Of a DNA stretch of 64,000 bases, positions 55,140 through 62,831 are shown piece after piece. The notes under the pieces were generated by a model that made no database searches, had not been told where the DNA came from, and worked only from the letters and a program-made list of their open reading frames with translations. This DNA comes from Faecalibacterium sp. Its GTDB lineage: Bacteria > Bacillota > Clostridia > Oscillospirales > Ruminococcaceae. The translations under genes were made by a program, and so were the position numbers. Location: assembly GCA_020025825.1 (NCBI GenBank), contig JAHHRL010000002.1, forward strand, positions 62,001 to 126,000. Direction: 5' to 3'. The first letter of the stretch is position 1. Every line of letters starts with the position of its first letter.

Positions 55140-55168
55140 AGTATACCGTATCTTGTTTTTTCCTGCAA
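55140..55168 (-). promoter_or_regulatory. Promoter of the phosphoglycosyl transferase gene
   Basis: TTGCAG (55163-55168) and TATACT (55140-55145) on the minus strand, 17-base spacer, 72 bases before the start. Confidence 0.75.
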
Positions 55169-55235
55169 CCACCATGTGTTTTGCGCATTTTACCTGTTTT
55201 TGCCATTTATTTTGCTTGATTTATGCAAAAGTTGG

Positions 55236-55264
55236 TTGCTCCTAAAAAATCTTCGTGTTATTAT
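55236..55264 (+). promoter_or_regulatory. Promoter of the orphan Cys-rich protein gene
   Basis: TTGCTC and TATTAT with a 17-base spacer, 35 bases before the ATG. Confidence 0.72.
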
Positions 55265-55298
55265 TAAAAAAAGAAGCATAAAGTGGGGTTTTATTATA

Positions 55299-55814
55299 AT
55301 GGAAGTCAGCAATCAAACACAGCAGGCACTGCGCACTGTAATCCAGAATTGCACCTTGATGCAATTAGCAGGTGCGCCTTCCGGCAGCTATTTGGACCAG
55401 GATGCCCAGCCGCATATTGCCGTAGACGGCAAAGATATATGTGTTGTACGCTGCAGTTCCTTTGGCAAAGTGTTTCACGATATTGATTCCCATTGTTCCG
55501 GCGCCAAATACACTACACACGTTTTTGGATTGCAGCCTTGTGCGCCCTGCCGTGTTTGCAAGCCCTCTGTGCCAAATTTGCAGTGGTATAATCAGCTGCT
55601 TGCTATCGTACTTGTATTAGCAGATAATCATGTTCCTATTCCGCATATTGCGCTTACACCCGACGACCATTTGACCGCAGACATGATTTTACCCATTCTG
55701 CCCGACAGCGAACTGTATCAGGAGGCTTCCGGCTGGGAGTTGAACCGTGCAGTTCAGGTTTTGCAAAAAGCAATTAAGCAGCAGCTTGCCTGTGAACAGC
55801 AAAAATCCTGCTAA
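55299..55814 (+). CDS. Orphan Cys-rich cytoplasmic protein, unknown function
   Basis: A 171-residue protein with no signal peptide or membrane segment and no family I recognise. The notable part is a cysteine/histidine group in residues about 47-92: CVVRCSS, HDIDSHC and CAPCRVC, which could bind zinc or an iron-sulfur cluster. The C-terminal half is acidic with a Leu/Ile-rich helix. The start is chosen by a GTGGGG site ten bases upstream and by the promoter; a much longer open frame upstream has no site. It stands alone before the DUF975 gene. Confidence 0.65.
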   Translation: MEVSNQTQQALRTVIQNCTLMQLAGAPSGSYLDQDAQPHIAVDGKDICVVRCSSFGKVFHDIDSHCSGAKYTTHVFGLQPCAPCRVCKPSVPNLQWYNQLLAIVLVLADNHVPIPHIALTPDDHLTADMILPILPDSELYQEASGWELNRAVQVLQKAIKQQLACEQQKSC

Positions 55815-55911
55815 CTGTTATAGCTGCATTTCATATTGCCATTCGGCATATTCTATCCCTGAAACGGGAAATGTAATTTCATATTTTTTTATATTTTTCT
55901 TTTGTCGGATA

Positions 55912-55920
55912 TGTTATAAT
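55912..55920 (+). promoter_or_regulatory. Extended -10 promoter of the DUF975 gene
   Basis: TGT-TATAAT, an extended -10 with perfect hexamer, 43 bases before the ATG. No good -35 is visible. Confidence 0.6.
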
Positions 55921-55963
55921 AGTGTCATTCCATAAAACAAAACTGATAGTGAGGTGTTTATTT

Positions 55964-56719
55964 ATGTGGACACGAAAGCTTCTAAAAGACAATGCCAAAC
56001 GTGTGCTGTCCCGAACCTATAAAGGCACATTTACAGTGGTTTTGGTTTACACAGCCATTTTGCTGATTCCCACGGTTTTAAGGCTGTTTATTAGCCCGAC
56101 TTCCCCGAATGCATATGGATTGCAGACATTTATTTCTCTGCTGTCCATTTTCTTCTCCATTCTGGTAGCTATTCCCCTTCAGGTCGGCTTAATGCGCTAC
56201 CTGATGGAGGCACGTGTCGGCAACCCGCCCCTAAGCTCTTTGTTCAGCGTCTTTACCTCCGATGGTTTCTGGTCTGTTGTCTGGACCTCTCTGAAAACTC
56301 AGATAAAAATTGCTCTGTACTTTTTGCTGCTGATTGTTCCCGGCATTATCAAAGCTTATGAATACGCTATGGTGCCCTACCTGTTGGCCGAGAACCCTTA
56401 TTTGAGCAGCACACGTGCACAGGAGATTAGCAGCGATATGATGGATGGCGAAAAATGGAGTCTGTTCATCTTGGAGTGGTCCTTCTTTGGCTGGTATTTC
56501 CTGGCCTCTATCGTAGTTTCCGTGTTATGCATTTTGTTTAGTTTCCTTCCCTTTATTCTTGCACAATGGCTTATCATTATTACTGCTATGCTTGATGTTT
56601 GCTTCATCTCCCCTTATGTATGCGCTACCATTGCAGAACTGTATGCTGCACTGCGTGAAAAGGTACTGGCAACCCACTGCACCTCTACCGATGAACTGGG
56701 CGGTTTTGAAGTTTACTGA
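55964..56719 (+). CDS. DUF975-family integral membrane protein
   Basis: A 251-residue protein with five or six membrane helices. The N-terminus WTRKLLKDNAKRVLSRTY and the central IVPGIIKAYEYAMVPYLLAENP with SRAQEISSDMM-like residues (STRAQEISSDMMDGEK) match the DUF975 family of unknown function, common in Firmicutes. GAGGTG lies seven bases before the ATG. Neighbours give no functional hint. Confidence 0.82.
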   Translation: MWTRKLLKDNAKRVLSRTYKGTFTVVLVYTAILLIPTVLRLFISPTSPNAYGLQTFISLLSIFFSILVAIPLQVGLMRYLMEARVGNPPLSSLFSVFTSDGFWSVVWTSLKTQIKIALYFLLLIVPGIIKAYEYAMVPYLLAENPYLSSTRAQEISSDMMDGEKWSLFILEWSFFGWYFLASIVVSVLCILFSFLPFILAQWLIIITAMLDVCFISPYVCATIAELYAALREKVLATHCTSTDELGGFEVY

Positions 56720-56736
56720 TTTCCCATGTATTTCTT

Positions 56737-56781
56737 ATCCCCCGACAGATGGAGCCTATCCTTCTGCTGGGGGATTTTTTT
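56737..56781 (+). terminator. Terminator of the DUF975 gene
   Basis: ATCCCCC and GGGGGAT close a hairpin with an inner CAGA/TCTG pairing, followed by seven T, 18 bases after the stop. Confidence 0.82.
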
Positions 56782-56914
56782 GCACAGAAGGCTCTTTTTC
56801 CTTTGCCGATATAAAAACTTTTTGCAGGGATGCCGCCATAATTATCATTTCTACGTCAAAAAATATTACCTCGAATTTTTTCTCGATTTTTTTGAAAAAA
56901 TATGGCATTTTTGC

Positions 56915-56943
56915 TTGACATTTCCCAGTATTCGGGTTATAAT
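56915..56943 (+). promoter_or_regulatory. Consensus promoter of tRNA-Ser
   Basis: Perfect TTGACA and perfect TATAAT with a 17-base spacer, 40 bases before the tRNA: the strongest promoter in the window. Confidence 0.95.
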
Positions 56944-56983
56944 AATCAAGCGTCAGGGCGATGACCCAGACAAAACAGGATAT

Positions 56984-57075
56984 GGAAAGATGGCTGAGCT
57001 GGTCTAAGGCGCACGACTGGAAATCGTGTAACGTGTCAAAAGCGTTCTGGGGTTCGAATCCCCATCTTTCCGCCA
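56984..57075 (+). tRNA. tRNA-Ser (anticodon GGA)
   Basis: Acceptor stem GGAAAGA with TCTTTCC, encoded CCA, anticodon stem CACGA/TCGTG with loop CTGGAAA (GGA at 57019-57021), a long class II variable arm and the T-loop GTTCGAATC. Monocistronic. Confidence 0.96.
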
Positions 57076-57080
57076 AATAA

Positions 57081-57115
57081 AGAGTGTAGATTCTTGCGAA
57101 TCTACACTCTTTTTT
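57081..57115 (+). terminator. Terminator of tRNA-Ser
   Basis: Perfect 13-bp stem AGAGTGTAGATTC with complement, loop of four, then six T. Confidence 0.94.
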
Positions 57116-57171
57116 GCTTTTGGCCGCAGTTTTGCCCACACTTCCCTTTACACGATATTTGCCAATAACCA

Positions 57172-57216
57172 AAAAGCCCCTGACTGTCCGGTCTTACCGA
57201 ATAGTCAGGGGCTTTT
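57172..57216 (-). terminator. Terminator downstream of the MATE gene
   Basis: 14-bp stem AAAAGCCCCTGACT with complement and a 17-base loop, followed on the minus strand by TTTTTGG. It lies 85 bases after the MATE stop; the DNA between has no gene. Confidence 0.78.
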
Positions 57217-57300
57217 ATATATTCTCCTCGGAGGCTCGCTACGCCTTGCTGCCTTCCTATATATTTATATCCTTTGTATCTACAGCTAATTACCGGCCTA

Positions 57301-58641
57301 TTACTTGCGTACAAGGCAGTATTGCTTTCGATGCTTCCAAACAGCGAAAATCGAGAATACAACAGCAATTCCTTCCGCAAGCGGAACTGCATACCAAATA
57401 CCATTTTCTCCAATCATCTTCGGCAAGAAAATCAATGCAATAACCAAGAGGAAGAATGTCCTCAGAAAAGACAGCATTGCCGAAACTTTGCCATTGGAAA
57501 ACGCAGTAAACAACGCCGAAGCAAAAATATTGATACCGGTAAACAAAAACGAAATTGCAAATAGATTGAATCCTTTTACTGCCAAATCAAATACATACTG
57601 ATTGTGCGATGCAAAAACTTGTACGATTGGCCTTGCCAAAACAAACGACATGAAATAGGTACCTACAGATGCCACCACCACAAACCACATACTAATTTTG
57701 AAGATATGTTGAATCTGCTTTGTATCGCGTGCGCCATATTTATAGCTAAAGACAGGTGCAACACCTGTAGCGTAGCCCATAAACACGGAGGTCATAACAT
57801 ACTGTGCATATAAAACAATGGAAATTGCTGCAATACCTTCTTCTTTTAGGTAGGCTAAGCCAACAATATTAAAAAGATACGTCGTAACTGCCACCGACAG
57901 GTTATTTACCATTTCGCTCATACCGTTCAGGCAGGTATTCTCAAGCACATTCCAGCGTAGTTTGGGCTTTACAAAGTATAGTGTCCCCTTACGGTTAAAC
58001 ATAAAATAAAACAGACCGTAAAGTGCTACCACGCTGTAGCCAATTGCTGTTGCAATTGCAGCGCCCTGAATACCCAAATTGCAATAGACAATAAACACGT
58101 AGTCTAACACAATATTCAGCACGCCGCCTAAAATGGTCAAGCTTAAACCGATTTTAGGTTTGCCGGCTGTCACAAAAAAGGTCTGAAACAGCATCTGCAG
58201 CATTGCCAGCGGCGTGGATACTACCATAACCCACAAATAGTCATAGCACAGCTGATAAATGCGTGGTGTTGCGCCCAGCGCATAAATAAGCGGCTCAATC
58301 CATATCATACCGGCAACCATAATAATAAACGCCAGTACAAGCCCCACTACAACCACAAGAGTAAAGTTCTCCTTTGCCTCTTGATTTTTTTGCATTCCCA
58401 TATCTAATGCAATGATTGCACCTGCACCTGTTGCAAGCATAATAGAAATTGCAATCACCACACTGGTAAACGGATACACCACGTTTAATGCTGTTAACCC
58501 AAGCTCACTTACCAAGTTGGAAATAAACACAGCATCCATTGTCTGGTACAACGACATAAAAACCAGCATTATCATGGTTGGTGCTGTAAACTTCATTAGT
58601 TTTCCAACATTATATTCTTCCGCCAATTGATTTTTTTGCAT
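57301..58641 (-). CDS. MATE-family multidrug efflux transporter
   Basis: A 446-residue integral membrane protein with about 12 helices. The repeat starts MKFTAPTMIMLVFMSLYQTMDAVFI and the second half repeats the pattern near residue 235 (NGMSEMVNNLSVAV), typical of the MepA-like group of sodium- or proton-driven drug exporters. AAAGGA precedes the ATG. It has no adjacent regulator, and its substrate is unknown. Confidence 0.92.
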   Translation of the reverse strand: MQKNQLAEEYNVGKLMKFTAPTMIMLVFMSLYQTMDAVFISNLVSELGLTALNVVYPFTSVVIAISIMLATGAGAIIALDMGMQKNQEAKENFTLVVVVGLVLAFIIMVAGMIWIEPLIYALGATPRIYQLCYDYLWVMVVSTPLAMLQMLFQTFFVTAGKPKIGLSLTILGGVLNIVLDYVFIVYCNLGIQGAAIATAIGYSVVALYGLFYFMFNRKGTLYFVKPKLRWNVLENTCLNGMSEMVNNLSVAVTTYLFNIVGLAYLKEEGIAAISIVLYAQYVMTSVFMGYATGVAPVFSYKYGARDTKQIQHIFKISMWFVVVASVGTYFMSFVLARPIVQVFASHNQYVFDLAVKGFNLFAISFLFTGINIFASALFTAFSNGKVSAMLSFLRTFFLLVIALIFLPKMIGENGIWYAVPLAEGIAVVFSIFAVWKHRKQYCLVRK

Positions 58642-58805
58642 ACAAATCCTTTCCTTTTTATTTCGCCTTTTCTCAATACGGGCACACTTCCCTGCTTGGT
58701 AAACCCCGCTCTTATCGCCTTAGTTCCATTAGTATATCTATGAGCAAACAAAAAATCAACTGCGCTCTCCCATTCGTTTTTATTTTACCAACGCATATTT
58801 GGAGC

Positions 58806-58844
58806 TTAAAAAATAAAAGCCGGAATCAAACTCCGGCTTTTATT
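58806..58844 (-). terminator. Terminator of the ferredoxin/4Fe-4S operon
   Basis: Perfect 13-bp stem AATAAAAGCCGGA with complement, loop of seven, T-rich on the minus strand. Confidence 0.9.
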
Positions 58845-58869
58845 GCTACCTGTCAAAGTCCACTTGTCA

Positions 58870-59460
58870 TTAGTCCAGTTTTCTATTTTTATTTTTCAGT
58901 TGGCAAATGCCCTGTGTCATTGTACCCATAGGGCAATATGTACACCAGGTTCTGGGCTTGTACAGCAGCATCGTAAAAAAGCCTAAAATGCTGGAAGTAA
59001 GCATCATGCTGTACATTCCAAAAGCGAACTGTGCCACACCGTCTGAAAGAATTGTTCCGTGATATGCAAAATGCCAAGGCACCTTAAACGTCCACAAAAT
59101 CGTGATTCCTTCACGCAGACTCTGCACGCCGGAAAATACGTTTGCGGTTGTCACAAGCATCATACCAAACATTGTCATAAAGAAAATCAGAAAGCCATAC
59201 CGGAACCAGGGAGATACCAAAAAGCGTGGTGGATTCTTCTGGCGAGAGATCTTCAGCTTATTTCCCAGTAAATCAAACAGCTGCCCACGGCCGCAGTAGC
59301 GATTGCAGAACAGCTTGCCACCGCCAAATAATGCAATCGCCAGCGGAACCAAAAACTCAATCATACCCAGCCACGCAAACAAGATATTAAACATACCCAA
59401 AACCAGATATACCGGGGTGTATATCCACAAATAATCGTACCAATGCTTTTTCTTATTCAT
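58870..59460 (-). CDS. NapH/NosR-like membrane 4Fe-4S protein
   Basis: A 196-residue protein with about four membrane helices. The cysteine motifs CNRYCGRGQLFDLLG near residue 52 and CTYCPMGTMTQ near 173 resemble the Fer4_5 segments of NapH/NosR/RdxA proteins, which pass electrons between quinones and cluster-bearing partners. The motifs have fewer cysteines than a full dicluster protein, so cluster binding may need a partner. It begins one base after the ferredoxin stop, so the two are one unit. Confidence 0.82.
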   Translation of the reverse strand: MNKKKHWYDYLWIYTPVYLVLGMFNILFAWLGMIEFLVPLAIALFGGGKLFCNRYCGRGQLFDLLGNKLKISRQKNPPRFLVSPWFRYGFLIFFMTMFGMMLVTTANVFSGVQSLREGITILWTFKVPWHFAYHGTILSDGVAQFAFGMYSMMLTSSILGFFTMLLYKPRTWCTYCPMGTMTQGICQLKNKNRKLD

Positions 59461-59461
59461 C

Positions 59462-59650
59462 TTATCGTTCCTTTTTCTCCAAAATTCCTGCCGGGCAAGT
59501 TTTTACACACAGGCCACAGCCTACACATAAATCTGCGTCCACAACAGCTTTTACACCGTTTTTTACTTCAATTGCACTTCTGGGGCATACTTTCATGCAC
59601 GCACCACAAGCGACACAGTTTTTTCCTACAACTGCAATGTACTTGCTCAT
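59462..59650 (-). CDS. Small 2[4Fe-4S] ferredoxin
   Basis: A 62-residue ferredoxin with the two classical motifs CVACGACMKVCP and CVGCGLCVKTCP. It is cytoplasmic and probably gives or takes electrons from the membrane 4Fe-4S protein encoded next. ATG 59650 has AAAGGA upstream; a longer in-frame reading has none. Divergent from the HxlR regulator. Confidence 0.93.
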   Translation of the reverse strand: MSKYIAVVGKNCVACGACMKVCPRSAIEVKNGVKAVVDADLCVGCGLCVKTCPAGILEKKER

Positions 59651-59760
59651 AAAATATCCTTTCTTATTTTCTTTGCACTCTTTTCTTACACACCTCAAGA
59701 GAAAGGAAGCTCTATTTCCTGTCAAACCCGAAAGTGTCTCCCTATTATCATGCAGTACAC

Positions 59761-59789
59761 TTGACTTAGTCCTACAATTTTACTATGCT
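59761..59789 (+). promoter_or_regulatory. Promoter of the HxlR regulator gene
   Basis: TTGACT and TATGCT with a 17-base spacer, 41 bases before the ATG. Confidence 0.72.
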
Positions 59790-59830
59790 ATTAACATATG
59801 CCTGTGCATAGCACTACAAAGGAGATTCGC

Positions 59831-60178
59831 ATGAGCGCAAATTTTTTCCAATCTATTCAGGATGGCGATATATCAAAATCCTGCTTTTACTACACGCTGT
59901 CCCTTATCAGCGGTAAATATAAAATGGCAATTTTATATACACTTGCCACATTTGAAATCGTTCGCTTTAACGAGCTAAAACGTCTCATTCCCAACATCTC
60001 TTATAAAACGCTTAGCGCTACACTGAAAGAGCTGGAACAAGACCAACTTATCATTCGCACCGAGTATCCCCAGGTGCCTCCCAAAGTTGAGTACCAACTA
60101 TCCGAACGTGGACACTCCCTGATTCCTATTTTGAAGCAAATGTGCGACTGGGGGCAGGCCCATCGTTTGCCGGAATAA
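59831..60178 (+). CDS. HxlR-family transcriptional regulator
   Basis: A 115-residue winged-helix regulator. The core LISGKYKMAILYTL, RFNELKRLIPNISYKTLSATLKEL and YPQVPPKVEYQLSERG are diagnostic. HxlR proteins often sense electrophiles, aldehydes or redox state through cysteines; Cys16 and Cys107 are possible sensors here. AAAGGAG precedes ATG 59831. It is divergent from the ferredoxin operon, which it may control. Confidence 0.93.
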   Translation: MSANFFQSIQDGDISKSCFYYTLSLISGKYKMAILYTLATFEIVRFNELKRLIPNISYKTLSATLKELEQDQLIIRTEYPQVPPKVEYQLSERGHSLIPILKQMCDWGQAHRLPE

Positions 60179-60185
60179 GCAATAG

Positions 60186-60223
60186 AAAAGGCTGGATGTG
60201 TTTTATGCACACTCCAGCCTTTT
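60186..60223. terminator. Bidirectional terminator between HxlR and VOC genes
   Basis: AAAAGGCTGGA and its complement form an 11-bp stem with an extra TGTG/CACA pairing inside and T runs on both strands. Confidence 0.85.
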
Positions 60224-60277
60224 TGTCTTTTTCCTAACGGACAGATGCATCTTACAGGGGCACGCCCCTTTCAGGTT

Positions 60278-60733
60278 TTATTTAACCGGCTGCATCAATT
60301 CCAAGATGATACCATCAGGGTCCTTAAAGTATACCGCACGGCTTTTGCCAAAGCCGGATGCAGTAAAATCGAAGTCCTGCGGCTCGGACAGGAACTCAAC
60401 CCCCTGCTCTGCCAGACGTGCGTATTCACGCTCCAAATCGTCTGTTAAAAAGCAGATTTCGGAAATAGAAGTTTTGAAAAGGTCTGCCTGTACACGCTCA
60501 GCCTGCTCAGACTCAAACTGAATCAACTCCACCGGCGGTACCTGCAGCTCATTGCTTCCGTTCAGGTAAGCAACTCTGGCCTTGCAGCCAGCCTTTGCAA
60601 ACAAGCGGTCAGTTTCAGGGCCTTCCATGGTCAACTCACCCTGAAATGCAAGGCCCAGTACATCTCGATAAAACGCAATAGAGCGGTCCATATCGGAAAC
60701 CGTTACACCTACATGGATAATAGAAGAAATCAT
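60278..60733 (-). CDS. VOC (glyoxalase/bleomycin-resistance) family protein
   Basis: A 151-residue protein with two beta-alpha-beta-beta-beta modules. It starts with HVGVTVSDMDRSIAFYRDVLGL and ends YFKDPDGIILELMQ; the metal ligands His, Glu and Glu of glyoxalase I-like enzymes can be placed at HVGV, VELIQFE and ILELMQ. Members detoxify aldehydes or act as dioxygenases; function here is not defined. It follows the DUF2871 gene by 20 bases. Confidence 0.87.
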   Translation of the reverse strand: MISSIIHVGVTVSDMDRSIAFYRDVLGLAFQGELTMEGPETDRLFAKAGCKARVAYLNGSNELQVPPVELIQFESEQAERVQADLFKTSISEICFLTDDLEREYARLAEQGVEFLSEPQDFDFTASGFGKSRAVYFKDPDGIILELMQPVK

Positions 60734-60753
60734 GAAATTACCCTCACTTTCTT

Positions 60754-61179
60754 TTAGTCTTCAACTTCACGGATTGCCTTCAGCAGTGTACGAACAAACA
60801 GGTACAAGCCAACTGTCAAAATAACATGACCAATGCCTGCCAGACCGCCAATCATGTGGTCCCAGAAGCTGCTGATGGGCAAATTAAACAACTGCACCAC
60901 ACCACGGCCGGACATAAAGCCCAGTGTCATAAGCAAGCCCACATTATAGGTTGCAACAAAAGGCACAAAGGTCTTTTGCTTTTGCAGGGGGAAAGCTCTC
61001 ATAAACAAGGGCAGCACGAAGAACACCAACGCACCCAACGCAATCGCATGGGTATGTACAACACTCAGAATCGACTCACCGGTGAATCCTGTGTAGTATG
61101 CTGCTTCGTGGTAGAATAAACCTGCAAACAGACCAAACGTCAGATATGCAGTTGCAATATGAATCATTTTTTTCATCAT
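60754..61179 (-). CDS. DUF2871-type four-helix membrane protein
   Basis: A 141-residue protein with four membrane helices. Histidines sit in or near the helices (HIATAYL, YHEAAYY, VHTHAIALG, WDHMIGG, IGHVILT), a pattern seen in heme- or metal-binding membrane proteins and in the DUF2871 family. AGGAGA precedes two adjacent ATGs; I took the first. It leads a two-gene unit with the VOC protein, next to iron-sulfur and HxlR genes, so a redox stress role is plausible but unproven. Confidence 0.75.
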   Translation of the reverse strand: MMKKMIHIATAYLTFGLFAGLFYHEAAYYTGFTGESILSVVHTHAIALGALVFFVLPLFMRAFPLQKQKTFVPFVATYNVGLLMTLGFMSGRGVVQLFNLPISSFWDHMIGGLAGIGHVILTVGLYLFVRTLLKAIREVED

Positions 61180-61288
61180 ATAAATCTCCTAATTGATTCT
61201 CCTATTGATTTCTAATAATGCCTATCACTGACAAGACGTATTGTATCACAACCGATAGGTAATAAAAAGTGCGCACATTTTGGTGCGA

Positions 61289-61308
61289 TACTTTCCTTAA
61301 GGTAAGTA
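61289..61308. promoter_or_regulatory. Candidate operator upstream of the DUF2871 gene
   Basis: ACTTTCCTTAAGGTAAGT (61290-61307) is an 18-bp near-perfect palindrome with one mismatched pair, extended by a T/A pair. It lies just upstream of an extended -10 (TGA-TACAAT on the minus strand), where a repressor or activator could bind. Confidence 0.45.
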
Positions 61309-61368
61309 CCTCCTGTACATATTGGCACACCTGATATAAGTTTTTCCGTTTACTATATAATGTATACT

Positions 61369-61412
61369 AAAAAAGCTGCATACCCCGTTTAATAGGGATA
61401 TGCAGCTTTTTT
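61369..61412 (-). terminator. Terminator of the MraY-like gene
   Basis: Perfect 14-bp stem AAAAAAGCTGCATA with complement, eight bases beyond the stop at 61420, with CCC/GGG pairing in the loop. Confidence 0.92.
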
Positions 61413-61419
61413 ATAACGC

Positions 61420-62373
61420 TTAATCAATCACTAACAGCAGCAGTAATGCACTTGCTAAGCCTTGCAGCAACGCAAAACGAATCACGACCTGTGCATCAGA
61501 CCAGCCGCAGTTTTTACGTGCATGGTCATGCAGCGGGGTTCGGGTTTCTTTCAAAATCCAAATCTTCAGGAAGCGCTTCAGGCTGATTTTCAAAATACCC
61601 AAACCGCCGTCCAGAATAAACACAATCGCAGCCAGCAGGAAGGCAAACGGGTGGCCGCTCTTCATGGACAGAAGTGCCACAAAGAAGCCCAGTGCACGGC
61701 TGCCTGCATCACCCATCATTACCGTAGAGGGCGAAGCATTCCGCCACAAGTATGCTGCAACAGATGCCATTACAACCAGCACAACTGTGCTGAACCATCC
61801 CAATTCCTCGCCAAATGCCAGCAGGAATGTCCCCATTGTTACCATGCTTAACACACCGGATAGGCCGTCCACACCGTCGGTGCAGTTTACTACATTGATA
61901 GCCGCCCAAATCAACACGACAGAAAGCAGCAAGTACACCAGATACGGCAGCTCAAAGCTCCATGCCAAGAAGTGTACGGTCGTTCCGTTAAAATATAAAT
62001 ATGTTGCACCGGCTACTACGGCGATAATAAAGTCAATCAGGCCTTTTTTGTATTCATTCCAAGGCTTGTCAGCAGCATCATCTAAATAGCCGCTCAGCAT
62101 AGATGCCAGCATCAAAACCATGTAAATCAAAATTTCGATAGAAAACGGCACAAATGCCAAGGAAACCAGTGCCATGCAAATAACAAACAGCAATCCTGCA
62201 CCACGGGCTTTTCCTTTTGACAAAGCACCATTTACCGCAAACTGACGCCCATGGTCCTGCGGCAGCTTATCCTTAAAGCATTCAATTGCTAAAAAAGTTA
62301 AACCAAAACTAACCAGAACCGCTATTGCGTTCACACGGTTCTGGGACATATTTTGTAACAAATAGTTTACCAT
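61420..62373 (-). CDS. mraY: MraY-like phospho-N-acetylmuramoyl-pentapeptide transferase
   Basis: A 317-residue protein with about ten membrane helices. The Asp pair GYLDDAADK near residue 95, NVVNCTDGVDGL near 160 and MGDAGSRALG near 218 are conserved in the polyprenyl-phosphate HexNAc-1-P transferase family. The C-terminal segment TPLHDHARKNCGW matches the MraY HHH loop, but the second His is Asp. It is likely the enzyme forming lipid I, standing alone with its own promoter and terminator rather than in a mur cluster; WecA/TagO-like function is a less likely alternative. Confidence 0.82.
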   Translation of the reverse strand: MVNYLLQNMSQNRVNAIAVLVSFGLTFLAIECFKDKLPQDHGRQFAVNGALSKGKARGAGLLFVICMALVSLAFVPFSIEILIYMVLMLASMLSGYLDDAADKPWNEYKKGLIDFIIAVVAGATYLYFNGTTVHFLAWSFELPYLVYLLLSVVLIWAAINVVNCTDGVDGLSGVLSMVTMGTFLLAFGEELGWFSTVVLVVMASVAAYLWRNASPSTVMMGDAGSRALGFFVALLSMKSGHPFAFLLAAIVFILDGGLGILKISLKRFLKIWILKETRTPLHDHARKNCGWSDAQVVIRFALLQGLASALLLLLVID

Positions 62374-62420
62374 GATTTTTTCCTCTTATTGAACCTTTCC
62401 TATATAATCTATCCGGCAAA

Positions 62421-62449
62421 ATTGTAACATGTACTTTCCAAAAAATCAA
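62421..62449 (-). promoter_or_regulatory. Promoter of the MraY-like gene
   Basis: TTGATT (62444-62449) and TACAAT (62421-62426) on the minus strand, 17-base spacer, 48 bases before the start. Confidence 0.78.
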
Positions 62450-62532
62450 TCGAAAGCGCCGTTTCCTTTTATCGTATACTATGTTACCACCATTCTCTGT
62501 GAATATCCATCTTTACCCCTATCTGCCTTTAC

Positions 62533-62754
62533 AAAAAAATCCCCTGCCGCTCCCAAAGCGACAGGGGATTTTTCATAATATCGGCCAGCCAGAGAGGAAG
62601 GAGGAATTTCCGGCAAGCTGTATAGCAACTCCTGCTTACGCAAGAGATAATTTGTTGTCTGCCTTCTCCCCACCGATTGGTCTGCCACGGGAGCAAGGCA
62701 GTAAGTTGAAGCAGCGGTATCAATAACCGCATCCAAGTTTGTTACAATGGATCT
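62533..62754 (-). ncRNA. Structured non-coding RNA with own promoter and terminator (6S-like candidate)
   Basis: About 220 bases on the minus strand without a credible coding frame. In order it shows hairpins ATCCA/TGGAT (62731-62752), GCGGT/ACCGC (62714-62730) and a long stem CTGCCTT-CTCCC with complement and one bulge (62659-62701), then a pyrimidine-rich stretch and the terminator AAAATCCCCTG with complement and seven T (62533-62572). A sigma-A promoter lies directly upstream. Size, promoter and rod-like stem fit 6S RNA, and the other universal small RNAs (SRP, tmRNA, RNase P) do not match; I cannot confirm the family. Confidence 0.55.
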
Positions 62755-62760
62755 TCTATG

Positions 62761-62789
62761 CTTATAGGATACTCCCAATATATGTACAA
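62761..62789 (-). promoter_or_regulatory. Promoter of the structured RNA
   Basis: TTGTAC (62784-62789) and TATAAG (62761-62766) on the minus strand, 17-base spacer. Transcription would start near 62754. Confidence 0.72.
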
Positions 62790-62831
62790 AGTTTTATCTT
62801 CCTTTTAACCCTTTGCAAAAGAATTTTTACG

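Noticed and set aside
57217..57300. Small ORF or RNA between the MATE stop and its terminator
   Set aside because: Contains a CCTCGGAGG palindrome but no start with a binding site and no extended fold.
62479..62778. Minus-strand 99-codon open frame
   Set aside because: No ribosome binding site, and it runs through the hairpins and terminator of the structured RNA; the protein has no coherent composition.
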